From Macrostomum hystrix (taxonomy: Eukaryota; Platyhelminthes; Macrostomidae): a DNA stretch of 64,000 nt. Shown here in pieces: positions 11,601 through 24,422 of this stretch. The notes under the pieces are model-generated. The model had not been told where the DNA came from and did not search any database. It was given only the letters and a program-made list of their open reading frames with translations. Made by a program: the position numbers and the translations under genes. The DNA is taken from positions 2,295,501 to 2,359,500 of the forward strand of contig CATNEN010000038.1 of assembly GCA_950097015.1 (NCBI GenBank). Reading direction: 5' to 3'. How positions within the stretch are numbered: position 1 is the first letter of the stretch; every line of letters starts with the position of its first letter.

Positions 11601-14600
11601 ATGTATTCCAATATCCGAAAATATCAAATATCATGTACATCACCAAAATCTCATCAATACGAGACCCGGAATATCAACAATATGATACCCGAAATCTTAC
11701 CGATATGATACCTGAAATCTCACCGATATGATACCCGAAATCTCACCGATATGATACCCGAAATCTCACCGATATGATACCCGAAATCTCACCGATATGA
11801 TACCTGAAATCTCACCAATATGATACCCGAAATCTCACCGATATGATACCCGAAATCTCACCGATATGATACCCGAAATCTCACCAATATGATACCCGAA
11901 ATCTCACCGATATGATACCTGAAATCTCACCAATATGATACCCGAAATCTCACCGATATGATACCCGAAATCTCACCGATATGATACCCGAAATCTCACC
12001 GATATGATACCCGAAATCTCACCGATATGATACCTGAAATCTCACCAATATGATACCCGAAATCTCACCGATATGATACCCGAAATCTCACAGATATGAT
12101 ACCCGAAATCTCACCAATATGATACCTGAAATCTCACCAATATATTACCCGAAATCTCACTGATATGATACCTGAAATCTCACCAATATGATACCCGAAA
12201 TCTCACCATTATGATACCCGAAATCTCACCAATATGATACCCGAAATCTGACCAATATGATACCCGAAATCTGACGAATATGATACCCGAAATCTCACCA
12301 ATATGATACCCGAAATCTCACCAAAATGATACCCGAAATCTCACCAATATGATACCCGAAATCTCACCAAAATGATACCCGAAATCTCACCAATATGATA
12401 CCTGAAATCTCACCAATATATTACACGAAATCTCACCAATATGAGACCCGAAATCTCATCGATATGATACCCGAAATCTCACCAATATGAGACCCGAAAT
12501 CTCACAGATATGAGACCCGAAATCCCCCGCCAGTCTCACCTCCTCGGTCTCGCGAGCCTGCCTCTCCGGGTAGACGCCGGCGCGCAGGAAGGAGGCCTTC
12601 CAGCTGTCGACTTCGTCAGTGGACTCGGCGGCCAGCTCCAGAGTCTTGTAGTCTTTGTAGGTGTTGCTAGGCAACGGGTAGGTGTGAAGTACTGAATGCA
12701 ACTGTGAATTTTTTGGCTTCTGAAATTTATTCACAGGCTGCAAACACTCACCGGCCCTCCGAGTGAAACAGCACGAAGATGTTCTTCTTGCCGAAGAGGC
12801 CGCGAGATTCGCCGTCACGAATCTTGAGGCCGTCAAGGGGCAGCATGTACTTTTTGTCGCGCTCCTGCGGATGCGAAGGTTAGCAGTTTGTATTCTCTAA
12901 AAGTACTTTTTGGTGTCATAGGGTCATAGGTTTATTTGGTCATAGGGTCATTTAGTCATAGGTTTATATGGTCATAGGGTCATTTGGTCATAAGGTCATT
13001 TGTTCATAATGTCATTTGGTCATAGGGTCATTTGGTCAAAGGGTCATAGGGTCATTTGGTCATAAGGTAATTTGTTCATAATGTCATTTGGTCATAGGGT
13101 TATTTGGTCATAAGGTCATTTGGTCATAGGGTCATTTGGTCATAATGTCATTTGGTCATAGGGTCATTTGCATATAATGTCATTTGGTCATAGGGTCATT
13201 TGGTCATAAGGTCATTTGGTCATAGATTTATTTGGTCATAGATTTATTTGGTCATAGGCTCATTTGGTCATAGGGTCATTTGGTCATAAAAATAAAGTGC
13301 TGTTGCTCACCTCCTCGTCTTTGAACCAGCTCAGGGACTCGGCCGTTAGCACAAACCAGCACTCCTTGCCGCGCATGATTGACACATTGTTAATAGTCAG
13401 GTAGCCCTTGCGAATCACCTGCAAATGATTGGTATTGTTTGTATTACTGTGAGCAAAAAACTGAAATAAATCATCGGCATTTTAGGCCAACATACACGGC
13501 AACAAGAAAGCGTTCACTAAAAGAGTGAAAGCCGTCAGAGAAGAAAATCAAATAACTGGGGCAACACACCAGAGCTAGACTAAAACTAGATAAGAAGGCC
13601 AGCTACTCAGCCAGCCACTGCTGTGCTCAACACAAAAGCTCAGTTGCCCCACACTGAGCAATGCAACTCGCAAGACACATTTTTAAGTGGCACTAATCAA
13701 TTTGTGAAAAAAACGGCTTGAAACACTAAAGGACAAGCTAATTCTGTGTTTACCTGGTTGGCCACTCGCTCCTTTCTGGTGCTCTCGGTTCTCTGCTGAG
13801 CACTGCGGGAGAATAAAAGACAACGAACATTTGATTTTCATTGATGCTAGAAAACGTTTACTAGTGCCGTCGAACAAAATTTTTATCAATCTGCACAACC
13901 TTATTTAGACACCCTGACATAATGAAGAGTTTTGGGGATAACTAAGATGAGGACTTTTGTATTACAGCAAGGATAGATTCCTAGGGATTACAACAGCAAG
14001 GATAGATTCCTAGGGATTACAACAGCAAGAATAGTTTCTTAGGGATTATAACAGCAAGGATAGATTCCTAGGGATTATAACAGCAAGAATAGTTTCTTAG
14101 GGATTATAACAGCAAGGATAGATTCCAAGGGATTATAACAGGAAGGATAGATTCCTAGGGAGTATAACAGCAAGGATAGATTCCTAGGGATTATAACAGC
14201 AAGAATAGTTTCTTAGGGATTATAACAGCAAGGATAGATTCCTAGGGATTCTTACAGCAAGGATAGATTCCGAGGGATTATTAAATCGAGGAAAGATTGC
14301 TAAGGGATTATTACAGCATGGATAGATTCCTACTAAGGGATTATTACAGCATGGATAGATTCCTACTAAGGGATTATTACAGCATGGATAGATTCCTACT
14401 AAGGGATTATTACAGCAAGGATAGATTACTAGGGATTACAACAGCAAGGATAGATTCCTAATGGATTATTACAGCAAGGATAGATTCCTAGGGATTATTA
14501 CAGCAAGGATAGATTCCTAGGGATTATTACAGCAAAGATAGATTCCTACTAAGGGATTATTACAGCAAGGATAGATTCCTACTAAGGGATTATTACAGCA

Positions 14601-17600
14601 AAGATAGATTCCTACTAAGGGATTATTACAGCAAGGATAGATTCCTACTAAGGGATTATTACAGCAAGGATAGATTCGTACTAAGGGATTATTAAATCAA
14701 GGATATATTCCTAAGGGATTACTACAGCAAGGATAGATTCTTCTAAGACAGCTCTTGAACACAACAGTGGCCTTACTTGGCGAAGCCGATGAAATCCTCG
14801 TGATTGGTGTTCATGTAGGCCAGCTGAATGTCCACCAGCAGCATCAGCTGGGATTTGGCTCTGGTCTCCTGCTCCCTTACCCTGTTGGTGACGATGCTTT
14901 CAACGGCCTCGCGCAGTCTGGGATAGCAGGCCATGCGCTGAGTGCACTTGTGCACCACGTTAATCAGCTCCTCCACCACCATGTCGACGCACTTCAGCGT
15001 CGGCTCCTTCAGCCGGATGATCTGCTGCTTGACAATGCGCTCAAATGCCATGTCGGGTGTGAACAACCCGGTTCTGCGGGTTGGAGGGCGTTCGGTCATC
15101 TGGGATTAGTGATGTCTAGGGTGTAAAATCTGGGATTGACGATTTCAAGGAAATATAGTCAAGGATTAGGGATTTTTTAGAAATGCATTGTGGGATTCTA
15201 GATTTTTTAGGAAATAGAATACGCGATTAGGAGTTCTAAGAAACGGAATCAAGGATTAAGCATAAAGGATTATTGAATCGGGAATTGAAAATCTAGACTG
15301 AATCTTAGATAAAGGATCTAGGATTTTATCTGGGATTTAGGTTCTAGGATTTGATCTGGTTTTAAGGATCTAGGATTTGATTTGTGATTAAGGATCTAGG
15401 ATGATTTGATCTGGGATTAAGGATCTAGGATGATTTGATCTGGGATTAAGATCTGGAATTAAGGATCTAGGATGATTTGATCTGGGATTAAGAATCTAGG
15501 ATTTGATCTGGAATTAAGGATCTAGGATGATTTGATCTGGGATTAAGAATCTAGGATTTGATCTGGAATTAAGGATCTAGGATGATTTGATCTGGGATTA
15601 AGAATCTAGGATTTGATCTGGAATTAAGGATCTAGGATGATTTGATCTGGGATTAAGAATCTAGGATTAGATCTGGGATTTGATCTGGGATTAAGGATCT
15701 AAGATGATGTGATCTGGGATTAAGGATCTAGGATGATTTGATCTGGGATTAAGGATCTAGGATGATGTGATCTGGGATTAAGGATCTAGGATGATGTGAT
15801 CTGGGATTAAGGATCTAGGATGATGTGATCTGGGATTAAGGATCTAGGATGATGTGATCTGGGATTAAGGATCTAGGATGATGTGATCTGGGATTAAGGA
15901 TCTAGGATGATGTGATCTGGGATTAAGGATCTAGGATGATGTGATCTAGGATTAAGGATCTAGGATGATGTGATCTGGGATTAAGGATCTAGGATGATTT
16001 GATCTGGGATTAAGGATCTAGGATGATGTGATCTGGGATTAAGGATCTAGGATAATGTGATTTGGGATTAAGGATCTAGGATGATGTGATCTAGGATTAA
16101 GGATCTAGGATGATGTGATCTGGGATTAAGGATCTAGGATGATTTGATCTGGGATTAAGGATCTAGGATGATGTGATCTGGGATTAAGGATCTAGGATAA
16201 TGTGATTTGGGATTAAGGATCTAGGATGATTTGATCTGGGATTAAGGATCTAGGATGATTTGATCTGGGATTAAGGATCTAGGATGATTTGATCTGGGAT
16301 TAAGGATCTAGGATGATGTGATCTGGGATTAAGGATCTAGGATGATTTGATCTGGGATTAAGGATCTAGGATGATTTGATCTGGGATTAAGGATCTAGGA
16401 TGATGTGATCTGGGATTAAGGATCTAGGATGATTTGATCTGGGATTAAGGATCTAGGATGATGTGATCTGGGATTAAGGATCTAGGATGATTTGATCTGG
16501 GATTAAGGATCTAGGATGATTTGATCTGGGATTAAGGATCTAGGATGATGTGATCTGGGATTAAGGATCTAGGATGATTTGATCTGGGATTAAGGATCTA
16601 GGATGATTTGATCTGGGATTAAGGATCTAGAATGATTTGATTGTGGATATGATCTATGAAAGAAGCATTAGAAAACGGTTTAGGATGAGATATTTGAGAT
16701 TTTAACTCATGGATTAGGAACAAGGATGATATGTTAGTGAATTGGGATTCCAAAAAGATATTTTCAACTGAATAATTGTAGAATCAGACGCACCTGATAC
16801 CGTGCACATTGCGAATGGTGTAGCTAATCTCTTTGCGAAGTTCGCGCTCATCAGACTCGGTCTAGAAGAAACACATATTTAAAATGTTGTTTTAACTGCG
16901 CAAAAAAGCCTGCCAGCAACCATTTTGGTGTGTGTTAAATAAACTGCATTGAAATGTTATAGGAAAGCAATTTGTTAATCTTAAAGTTCATATATTTTAT
17001 TTTTTTCAAACGTGTACTTTGCGTTGTTGTTTTAAAGTTAAAAAACTAAACAGGTCATTTTTATGACGGGCCTATCCCCTCGCCTAAAGTTAACTAACTT
17101 TGCATAGATTTATTAGCTTATCCATACTTGATTAAACAAGCACAGTCGAAGTTACAAAAAACTCATAAATGACGGGTTATTACAGTTGTTGTTGTTTGAC
17201 TAAAATTAAAATTCAGACTAATAAATTAGGCAAAAACTAGTGTGGCACAGAGCGATACGCACTCGTTGTGTAGCGTTTAATCCCACAAATAGTGAAGCCT
17301 GGGTGAAAAAACGACCAATTATAAATTAGATATTAACAAAATACATAAGTCGGCCGAGTTATAAATTATGAAAGTTATGTAATGTTAGACTATATATATG
17401 AAATAAAAAAACATATTGACCAAAAAAATAATAAGTTTTTAATTAAAAGTAACGATGATTGTAACTGATAAAAAGTAACGATTCTATTTAAACGTGTCTC
17501 AACTGAATAAATAAGCAGGAAAGCAAAGGAACATGCGAAAAATGATTTATTAACAGTCTCACCTGATGCAGCATGTACATGAAACGCTCGTGGAAGATTC

Positions 17601-20600
17601 TATTGATTCTAGCACCGCCAGAGAGTTCCTTGGTGCTGACTTCGCCGGAGCCTTCAATAGACTGAGTGAACTCGTCAGTAAACTGGTTGATCATGCTGTA
17701 GTTGATTGGATATTGAAGGCTCATTGACACGAGTCGTGTAAAAATTACACGACTCCTTCAGTGACATTACACAGATATACAGGCAGGCAGAGGCACAGAA
17801 CATTCAGAGTGGTGAATGTGTAAACTCACGTCATCATAGCCTTAGTCTTAATGGTGGGATCGTCCGGACTAAAATTGGCATAGGCCCGGTAGTCTTTCTC
17901 CAAGGCCAGCATCTTGGACTGCAGTTCGCTGCGCAAGGAGGGCAGGGTCTCGCGAATGTGATTGGTGAGCTGCTGGTTTAGGCAGCGCTGCAGATAGGAG
18001 GTTCCCATGCGCTCGGCCATGTGCCGGTAGGACGGGTGCGACAGGAAGAACTTCCGCTCGGCTGCCATGGCGGCTTTGATGTCCTTGCGGCCTGGGGCCA
18101 ACAAGAAGGAAGAGTATTTTATAAATCCAAATCACCAATCCTTCAGGTGCAATCTACCCCGATCATCCAGGTGTTAGCTACCCCAATGCTTCAGGCGTTA
18201 TCTACACCAACTATCTAGGTTATATACCTAATTATCCAGGTGTTTTCTTCCCTAATTATCCAGGTGTTTTCTTCCCTAATTATCCAGGTGTTTTCTACCC
18301 TAATTATCCAGGTGTTTTCTACCCTAATTATCCAGGTGTTTTCTACCCTAATTATCCAGGTGTTATCTAGCCTAATTATCGAGGTGATATCTAGCCTAAT
18401 TATCCAGGTGTTATCTAACCTAATTATCCAGGTGTTATCTACCCTAATTATCAAGGTGATATCTAGCCTAATTATCCAGGTGTTTTCTACCCTAATTATC
18501 CAGGTGTTTTCTACCCTAATTATCCAGGTGTTTTCTACCCTAATTATCCAGGTGTTATCTAGCCTAATTATCGAGGTGATATCTAGCCTAATTATCCAGG
18601 TGTTATCTAACCTAATTATCCAGGTGTTATCTACCCTAATTATCAAGGTGATATCTAGCCTAATTATCCAGGTGTTATCTAACCTAATTATCCAGGTGTT
18701 ATCTACCCTAATTATCAAGGTGATATCTAGCCTAATTATCCAGGTGTTATCTAACCTAATTATCCAGGTGTTATCTACCCTAATTATCCAGGTGATATCT
18801 AGCCTAATTACCCAGGTGTTATCTACCCCAATCATCCCTGTGTTATTTGCCCTAAACACTTTAGATGCTATCTACCCTAAATACCTCAGGTTTTATCTGC
18901 CCCCCAATACGTCATGTTTAATCCACGCCCGAATCCATTAGGTGTTATCCACTCACGAATTATTCAGGTGTAATATACCCAAAAGTCATTCAGGCGTTAT
19001 CTACCCTCAATGCATCAGGTGTAGTCAACCCCAGTCCTTCAGGTGCAATCTAGCCCAGTCTATCAGGTGCTAACTCATACCCACCCAGTATATCAGCGAT
19101 TATCTACTTTCAGTCCGTTAATTTTTAACTATTACAATCTTCGAATTCAAGTTACTGATTTCTTTTTTTTTCAAAATGCTGTACCACACGAGCGCACCTT
19201 CGATATCCTTTTGTGATCTGTTGACCACACCGATGTAGCCTCGACGCAGAGGCAACAGTTTGTTTTCTAAGATCTCACGAGCGTCCGTGCCCTGATCCAT
19301 GAGGTCCAGCTTGGTGATGACGCCAATGGTGCGGGTGCCGCTTGGGTCCACCTGCGAGAATGTCAAAATCAAAGCATACGAGATCAGACAGTTTGTGATA
19401 GCACTAACTTTCTCTAGCGACAGAAGCTATGCAGATCCCCAAACCGCAGAAGCTATGCAGATCCCCAAACCACAGAAGCTATGCAGATCCCCAAACCACA
19501 GAAGCTATGCAGATCCCCTAACCTCAGTAGCTATGCAGATCCCCTAACTACAAAAGCAATCCAAATTTCTAAACTAGTAAAGCTACGGGTGACATATGAA
19601 CAAGTTAACAGCACAAGTTAAGAGCCACAGATGAAGGTCACGAACCTCCTTGGCGATCTTAAGCGCGTCACTGTTAGCCAGATCTGAGTTGGCAGGACTG
19701 ACAGCTAGAATCAGGCAGTTATCCTTGGTAATAAACTCCATTATCATGTTGCGAATCTGGATTTCGATATCGGGCGGCTGGTCGCCAACAGCAACTTTGG
19801 TCATGCCGGGCAGGTCCACCAAGGTCAGGTTGAGCACATGAGGGCTGTACACGCGGAGCATGATTGGAACATTGGAGATGCCCTTGTTTTTGCCAGTGAG
19901 GCGGTCAGTCTCAGCGTCAATCTCTTGGCGAACCTCTTCAAAGTTGACATATTTTCGGCCACGCTGATGACTGAACTCGGCATACTCGGCTGTGTTTTGA
20001 GGGGTGGAGAAATTTTTGAAATGAGAACAAAAAAAACTCAGATATATGATAGAATAATTTACCTTGTGGATTGTGAATCAACTGTAAAACAAGCGGCCTG
20101 CGAGTGACAATGCCTGAACCACGTGGCAGAAAATCTCTAAAAAATAGTTTGCAGTTGTAGTATTCCATGGTCTATGCATGACAAAGCAAATGCTGAGAAT
20201 GGTTAGAATTTTAACATGGCTTCTGACACACACAGCATGATCCTGACCATCTTACTGACAACTATGGCTGTAAAATGGTATAATCTAACCCAAAGTAAAT
20301 TGTGATCTCTTTAAACCTTGGGTTTAAAGAGGTTAGGAAATTCTGGTGCAAACTGAACATTTTGCGGTGCACACCAGCACTCATTGCCACACACTGGCAC
20401 AAGCCTGTGGTTACTCACATACAATGACATAATCCATTGCACACTGGATTGCTAGTTACACACATGTACACCGGAATCAACATTCAAGCCATTGCCCTCA
20501 TAAACAATGAAACTAAATTATAATATATTACAATTAACAATTTTGATGAACATTTATTTTCTGTGTTGTTGCCCCTTATAATATTCATACAATGACTGTA

Positions 20601-22056
20601 CATATAGAAAAATTGTTGATCATATATTTATACAATGACTATGATAAATCTTGAAAGTGTAACTGCTAAATCTGTTGCTGTATTGCTATGCCTTAACTAT
20701 TGTTGTTGTGTGGTGTGCATTTTATTCATAATTTGATTTTATAGGTATATTATTGGAAGATTGGATATAATTTGTCATTGCCACCATACCACATCCATTA
20801 CCAGAATATCTATTGCATATAAGATGTGTCATATAGAAAGCAAATCAGTTGAATTTCAAATACAAGCTTCTGGATCATGAGTTACAAAAATTGATGTTGT
20901 TGGGCTGAGACTTGGCTGCATGGCACATAGAAGTATCAGAGTTTTGATTAAATCTGCCTTACTCCCAAAGCTTGAATTTCAACAAGAAAATTTCAATAAC
21001 TTTTCTTGCAACATTGAATTGCCATTTTGCTATTTGAATGGTCATAGTAAAAGTGGTGATTTTGTATATTTGTTAAGTTTCACATCATATCACATCCTAT
21101 ATCATTGGGAATAGATATCATTGAATATACTAATTCTCTGCGGTACATGTCAAAATAGCAACAACGAAAACTGCCAGGTGACAAAATGGGCACAGGTCAA
21201 AAATGGGTGCTAATTAACAATATTAATTTGTACTATAGTATAAGCTTATCTTTTTAACTAAGTATATAAAACATGCATGCTTTTAATATGATACAGTTTT
21301 TATTAGTATATGTTTTTTTAATTATATGATATAATTTTTTAATATATTAGAATATTTATTTTTACATGTGGAAAATATAGAACAGTTTTATGTTGCTGTG
21401 TTGTGTTGCTGTTTCTAAATACACAAATTATTTTTGCTTAAATAAATTAATTAATGTAATTATAAACATACAAATCTGTTCCTTTTTTTGTAAAAATAAA
21501 TACAATTACACAATTATGCAACACATAATATTAAATATTAAATACACAAAATGCTATTTGTCCCACAATTGACAAATGTGGAATCTGTTCTTCATCATGC
21601 CCTGGTAACATCTTCAGCACTAAATTTATTATATTTTTAATACAAGTTGGAAAATTAATTTATAAACTTACTTAACAAATGAACTTCAGTTTAGGTAAAA
21701 AGGCATGGTGCATAGTAAAATGGTCTAGTCTGGTTTTATGAGCCTGTAGTTGCTTGGTTATGTGCGACCATTTTGACATGAAAGCAATTATTTGGATATC
21801 CAAAAGTCAGTTCACAAAAATTATGCCATTTTATGAATAATTGTTTAGCATGTATACTAAACAAAATAGCATCATTTTTAATTTAAACTTACCTTCCAAC
21901 AAAGTTTTCTAAAACACTACTTTTTCCAGCGCTCTGACTACCAACAACAGCTATTTGTGGCAAGTCAAATTTGTGGGCAGTACCAGACGAAGCACATGCG
22001 TCCTGTAACTTATTCATAATAAGAATAAGCTGTTCCATTCCAGAATTTCCTGCCAT
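8669..22056 (-). CDS. DNM: Dynamin (large GTPase), complete gene of 16 coding exons plus one alternative
   Basis: Membrane-fission GTPase that pinches vesicles from the plasma membrane. Coding exons: 22056-21893, 20136-20063, 19989-19646, 19351-19198, 18091-17830, 17695-17563, 16861-16794, 15073-14777, 13802-13754, 13418-13311, 12864-12752, 12666-12540, 11406-11218 (13a) or 11032-10886 (13b), 10385-9979, 9784-9758, 8789-8669. Phases agree at every junction, giving 878 residues with 13a or 864 with 13b, the usual dynamin length. Seen: P-loop GSQSAGKSS near residue 39, DLPG, TKLD, NRSQKD, the middle domain/stalk, a PH domain ([15 protein letters not shown]), the GTPase effector domain (GED) and a proline-rich tail with [14 protein letters not shown] and [15 protein letters not shown]. 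The ATG at 22056 opens the [12 protein letters not shown]-terminus. The last exon ends AYYS-stop; the stop overlaps TC|GTAAGA, a possible alternative donor. Confidence 0.93.
8789..9757 (-). other. Dynamin intron 15, holding a 21-nt minisatellite
   Basis: It runs from the donor CCCGA|GTAAGT to the acceptor TGTACAG. Array at 9060-9545; the remainder is unremarkable. Confidence 0.6.
9060..9545. repeat. Minisatellite, 21-nt unit, about 22 copies (dynamin intron 15)
   Basis: The plus-strand unit includes GTGGGGATCAGACAGGACAG. In the transcribed orientation it is pyrimidine-rich with repeated CTGAT, resembling a branch-point/polypyrimidine region. It is stop-free on both strands, which makes two long pseudo-proteins. 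Confidence 0.95.
9758..9784 (-). CDS. Predicted 27-nt dynamin microexon in the proline-rich domain
   Basis: Bounded by CCAACGACCCAG upstream and a near-perfect donor GA|GTAAGT downstream. Exon 14 ends in phase 2 and exon 16 also begins in phase 2; these 27 nt keep the frame. Translated in context it reads [12 protein letters not shown], a basic, proline-containing SH3-ligand-like motif, instead of QKP when skipped. It may be a cassette exon. The evidence is splice signals and phase only. Confidence 0.55.
10425..10675. repeat. Minisatellite, about 34-nt unit, five to six copies (dynamin)
   Basis: The unit includes GTTGTTGGCGAGTGAGTGTA and then CATTGGGGTTAGGG. It starts about 40 nt from the acceptor of exon 14. 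Confidence 0.85.
10886..11032 (-). CDS. Alternative dynamin GED exon 13b
   Basis: Encodes 49 residues with [17 protein letters not shown] and [11 protein letters not shown], close to the start of the vertebrate GED. The acceptor is CTGCAG (an alternative CAG three bases on would drop one Gln) and the donor is GAG|GTTTGC. It enters and leaves in phase 0, as does exon 13a, 185 nt upstream in the transcript. Splicing to exon 14 gives [17 protein letters not shown]. Confidence 0.85.
11218..11406 (-). CDS. Alternative dynamin GED exon 13a
   Basis: Encodes 63 residues: an acidic/Gln-rich lead ([17 protein letters not shown]), then [19 protein letters not shown] and [11 protein letters not shown]. 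By eye about 21 of 39 aligned positions match exon 13b. The acceptor is GCACAAG and the donor TGC|GTATGA, phase 0 at both ends. It is the more diverged version and adds three cysteines to the GED segment. Confidence 0.82.
11650..12530. repeat. Minisatellite, 23-nt unit, over 30 copies (dynamin intron 12)
   Basis: The plus-strand unit contains GATACCCGAAATCTCACC. On the transcribed strand each typical unit reads GGTGAGATTTCGGGTATCAT and so carries GGTGAG, a 5' splice-site-like core. The array starts immediately at the true donor of exon 12 (GAG|GTGAGACT), which looks like its first, diverged unit. Confidence 0.95.
12905..13290. repeat. Minisatellite, 16-nt unit (dynamin intron 10)
   Basis: The unit is TCATTTGGTCATAGGG with variants (AAGG, AATG). 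It begins about 20 nt past the donor of exon 10. Confidence 0.92.
13960..14745. repeat. Minisatellite, about 28-31-nt unit (dynamin intron 8)
   Basis: The unit includes CAGCAAGGATAGATTCCTA followed by GGGATTATA or ACTAAGGGATTATTA. Short and long unit types cluster in blocks. One end is about 35 nt from the donor of exon 8. Confidence 0.92.
15290..16650. repeat. Minisatellite, 29-nt unit, about 45 copies (dynamin intron 7)
   Basis: The unit begins GATCTGGGATTAAGGATCTA and ends GGATGATGT or GGATGATTT. The older, irregular end is near 15120-15700. It shares the GATCTGGGAT core with arrays at 25.1, 29.1 and 30.5 kb. Confidence 0.95.
16862..17562. other. Dynamin intron 6, no array
   Basis: AT-rich intron between the exons ending CATCAG|GTGAGA and starting TTCTAG|ACC. 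Nothing further is seen. Confidence 0.5.
18170..18860. repeat. Minisatellite, 24-nt unit with higher-order order (dynamin intron 4)
   Basis: The unit is TAATTATCCAGGTGTTATCT plus 4 nt. Variant units (TCGAGGTGATATCTAGCC, TCAAGGTGATATCTAGCC) recur in the same order in blocks of four to five units, so multi-unit segments were duplicated. The diverged continuation reaches about 19090. Confidence 0.93.
19425..19548. repeat. Minisatellite, 26-nt unit, about five copies (dynamin intron 3)
   Basis: The unit contains AGAAGCTATGCAGATCCCC. It is small, and the outer units are diverged. Confidence 0.88.
20137..21892. other. Dynamin intron 1, no array
   Basis: AT-rich intron of about 1.75 kb between exon 1 (donor GGAAG|GTAAGT) and exon 2. 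No nested gene or repeat array is recognised. Confidence 0.5.
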
Positions 22057-24422
22057 AATGTTGTCTTGTGTAGTCCGACAAAACGAAGAGCAGAAAAAAA
22101 ATGTAATGGGCCTACACTCTAGTCTCTACAGTCAAGGAAGTCAGCAATGCTAAAAATCAATGACGAGCTCAGTTACAGATGCGTCTCTAAAAGGCTTGTA
22201 CACAAGAAACCGCTTAAATTTTGTAAATTTTAAGACAAAACTGAAGAAATACAAATTTTATAACAAGACCGTATGCTCTACTACGTCTAGTACACAGGCC
22301 TGTACTAGCTAGTTCTAAACGAATTCAAAATTTTGACAATTAGGAATGCTGACAGTTTGAAAAGGTAACGTTCTAAGAAAATATCGTGTTTTCTGGGAAA
22401 AATGACTAATCTAGTGTACTTTTTAAACCAGATTTTTTTATCTTGTATACATTTTTACGCGTCCTGTGACAAAATCTTCCTGGCTAATAGCTATACGAGC
22501 CAGATTGTAGCATTTTTGTTTTAAACTATTGTAAGCATTTTACGGAATTTGATAGTCAAATTCCCTTTCTCGGCCAATCTTTCTCGTCTGTTTAATGGAC
22601 GCTTGCAATCGATGTCGATAAATCTCTTGGCGTACATATTCCAGAATGGTAGGCATTACACAAAACAAACTGATGCACAAATGCATATGCACGAACATTT
22701 ATGACGAATTTTCTTTGAAAAGGTCGATTGATCATATTTTTTCCAGACTTAGGCCACCCTTGCATGATTTCTTTTCTTTTCTTATATGCTAGCATGAAAA
22801 TCAAGACTTGGCAATGAATATTTTGGTTGTGCCATCAAATAAAAGGATCTAGTTGTGCGTGTCACAAAATAGCGATATATATTTAGTAAATGTAATTTTC
22901 TGTTATCAATGGAATCCAAAAAACGAGTTTAGCATTCTGAACGTATACATGAAAGCGCTAAAGAAATAAATTATTTTGGAAATAATGAAAAGGTATAAGA
23001 AATGTATAATAAAGAAAATGTGTAGGAGGTGTAAAGTATCATTTAATGTCTAATTATATTACTCCGTTGGGTAAGCGATAAAACAATGGTTGCTAGTAAG
23101 AAACTACAGTAGTACTTTGCATTACACATTCTTCGCGTAAATTGCGTAATAAAGTGCTTATGTAACAATAAAGGTAAATATTTTTCCTATAATGGGTTTC
23201 CAAGGTAATACCATTTCTCACATTTTTATACACTCGACCAGTCTCGTTTTAATTGGAATTTTACTAGTCAGGGACTCAGGGTGAAGGGATAAAGGTAAAA
23301 GGCATCGAGTGTGGCATATCATTTTACTCGTCTTTCAACAGCACCAGTTTTATTGCTGAATTTTTACTAATTCCTTCATGCCAGTTTAGTATTACATCTA
23401 TTGTAACACCCCGTGGCCGTGATTCATTACTCACCGTGTATTGTCAGCAATTTTCTTCCATTAAAATGCATAATCCTTGCTTTTTAATCTATTTAGGTAG
23501 CCGGTATAATTTTGATATATCGATATTGATATTGATAGCCTATATATGGATATATTTGATATAATTGATATATCATATTTACATTATGATATCTGTAAAA
23601 GCGAGACTGTTTCGCTTTTATTATTGAAAAAACCTAAATATCGGTTATAACCCTACTAATGATCAATAAAATTTCTGAGTGTAAATCAGCAAATTCATTT
23701 AACATTTTAGGAACTTTTACTACCTTGAGCAATGCTGTTTAGATTTTATACTTTGTATGCTCTTAAGACCAAAGCAACTCGAATGGCAAGACCATGTCCA
23801 AGTCCTTTATTTCTACCATAATAAAGTTGTACCAGTCTTTGTCTGGTCCTATACAATTGATCGTCAGGAAATTTTTGTTGCTGACGGCTTATAGTTTACT
23901 TAAAAATTCAGGAGTTAAAATTAGTCATAAAAATAAAAATAAACTATTTGTTTGTCTGCTTTAAATTTTAAATCATCTTTTGTAACTTCCATCTGTTACC
24001 TTGTTTTTTGTGTTGTGTTCTTTGAATGTAAAGTAGGCATGCACGCTTTAACTTTATGATTTATTTTGTTAGTGTAGCTAGGCAGAATACCTAATTAGCT
24101 ATTCTAATTCTAGCTTATGACTACAATGGATGGTTACTAAGTAGACTTAATTGTTTTTTTTCAGATAAAAAATTCAGAGGATTTTATTAAGATCATCCTA
24201 TCTAAATGCTGCTCTGCTGGCAGCAGTTGTTTTAATGAATTTCAGAAATACTTTTTTGGGAGTTGCTGTCTGTACAGTACATTTTTAAGGAAAAGTTGTT
24301 TATTCTTTTTTTGAGATCCTATTCTATGCTTTAAATTTAATATAATAACTAAGAATTCGTCTTTCATTGTCACTTAATATAGAAATTTTTAAAACGAATA
24401 AAATTATAAATTTCATCTGCAG
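22057..24422. other. Divergent intergenic region, dynamin and NME7
   Basis: It holds the 5' end of dynamin (minus) and should hold the promoter and first exon of NME7 (plus). The first NME7 coding exon must end in phase 0 before 24423. A weak candidate is the ATG at 22911, followed by five codons and GTTTAG. No other clear feature is seen. Confidence 0.4.
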
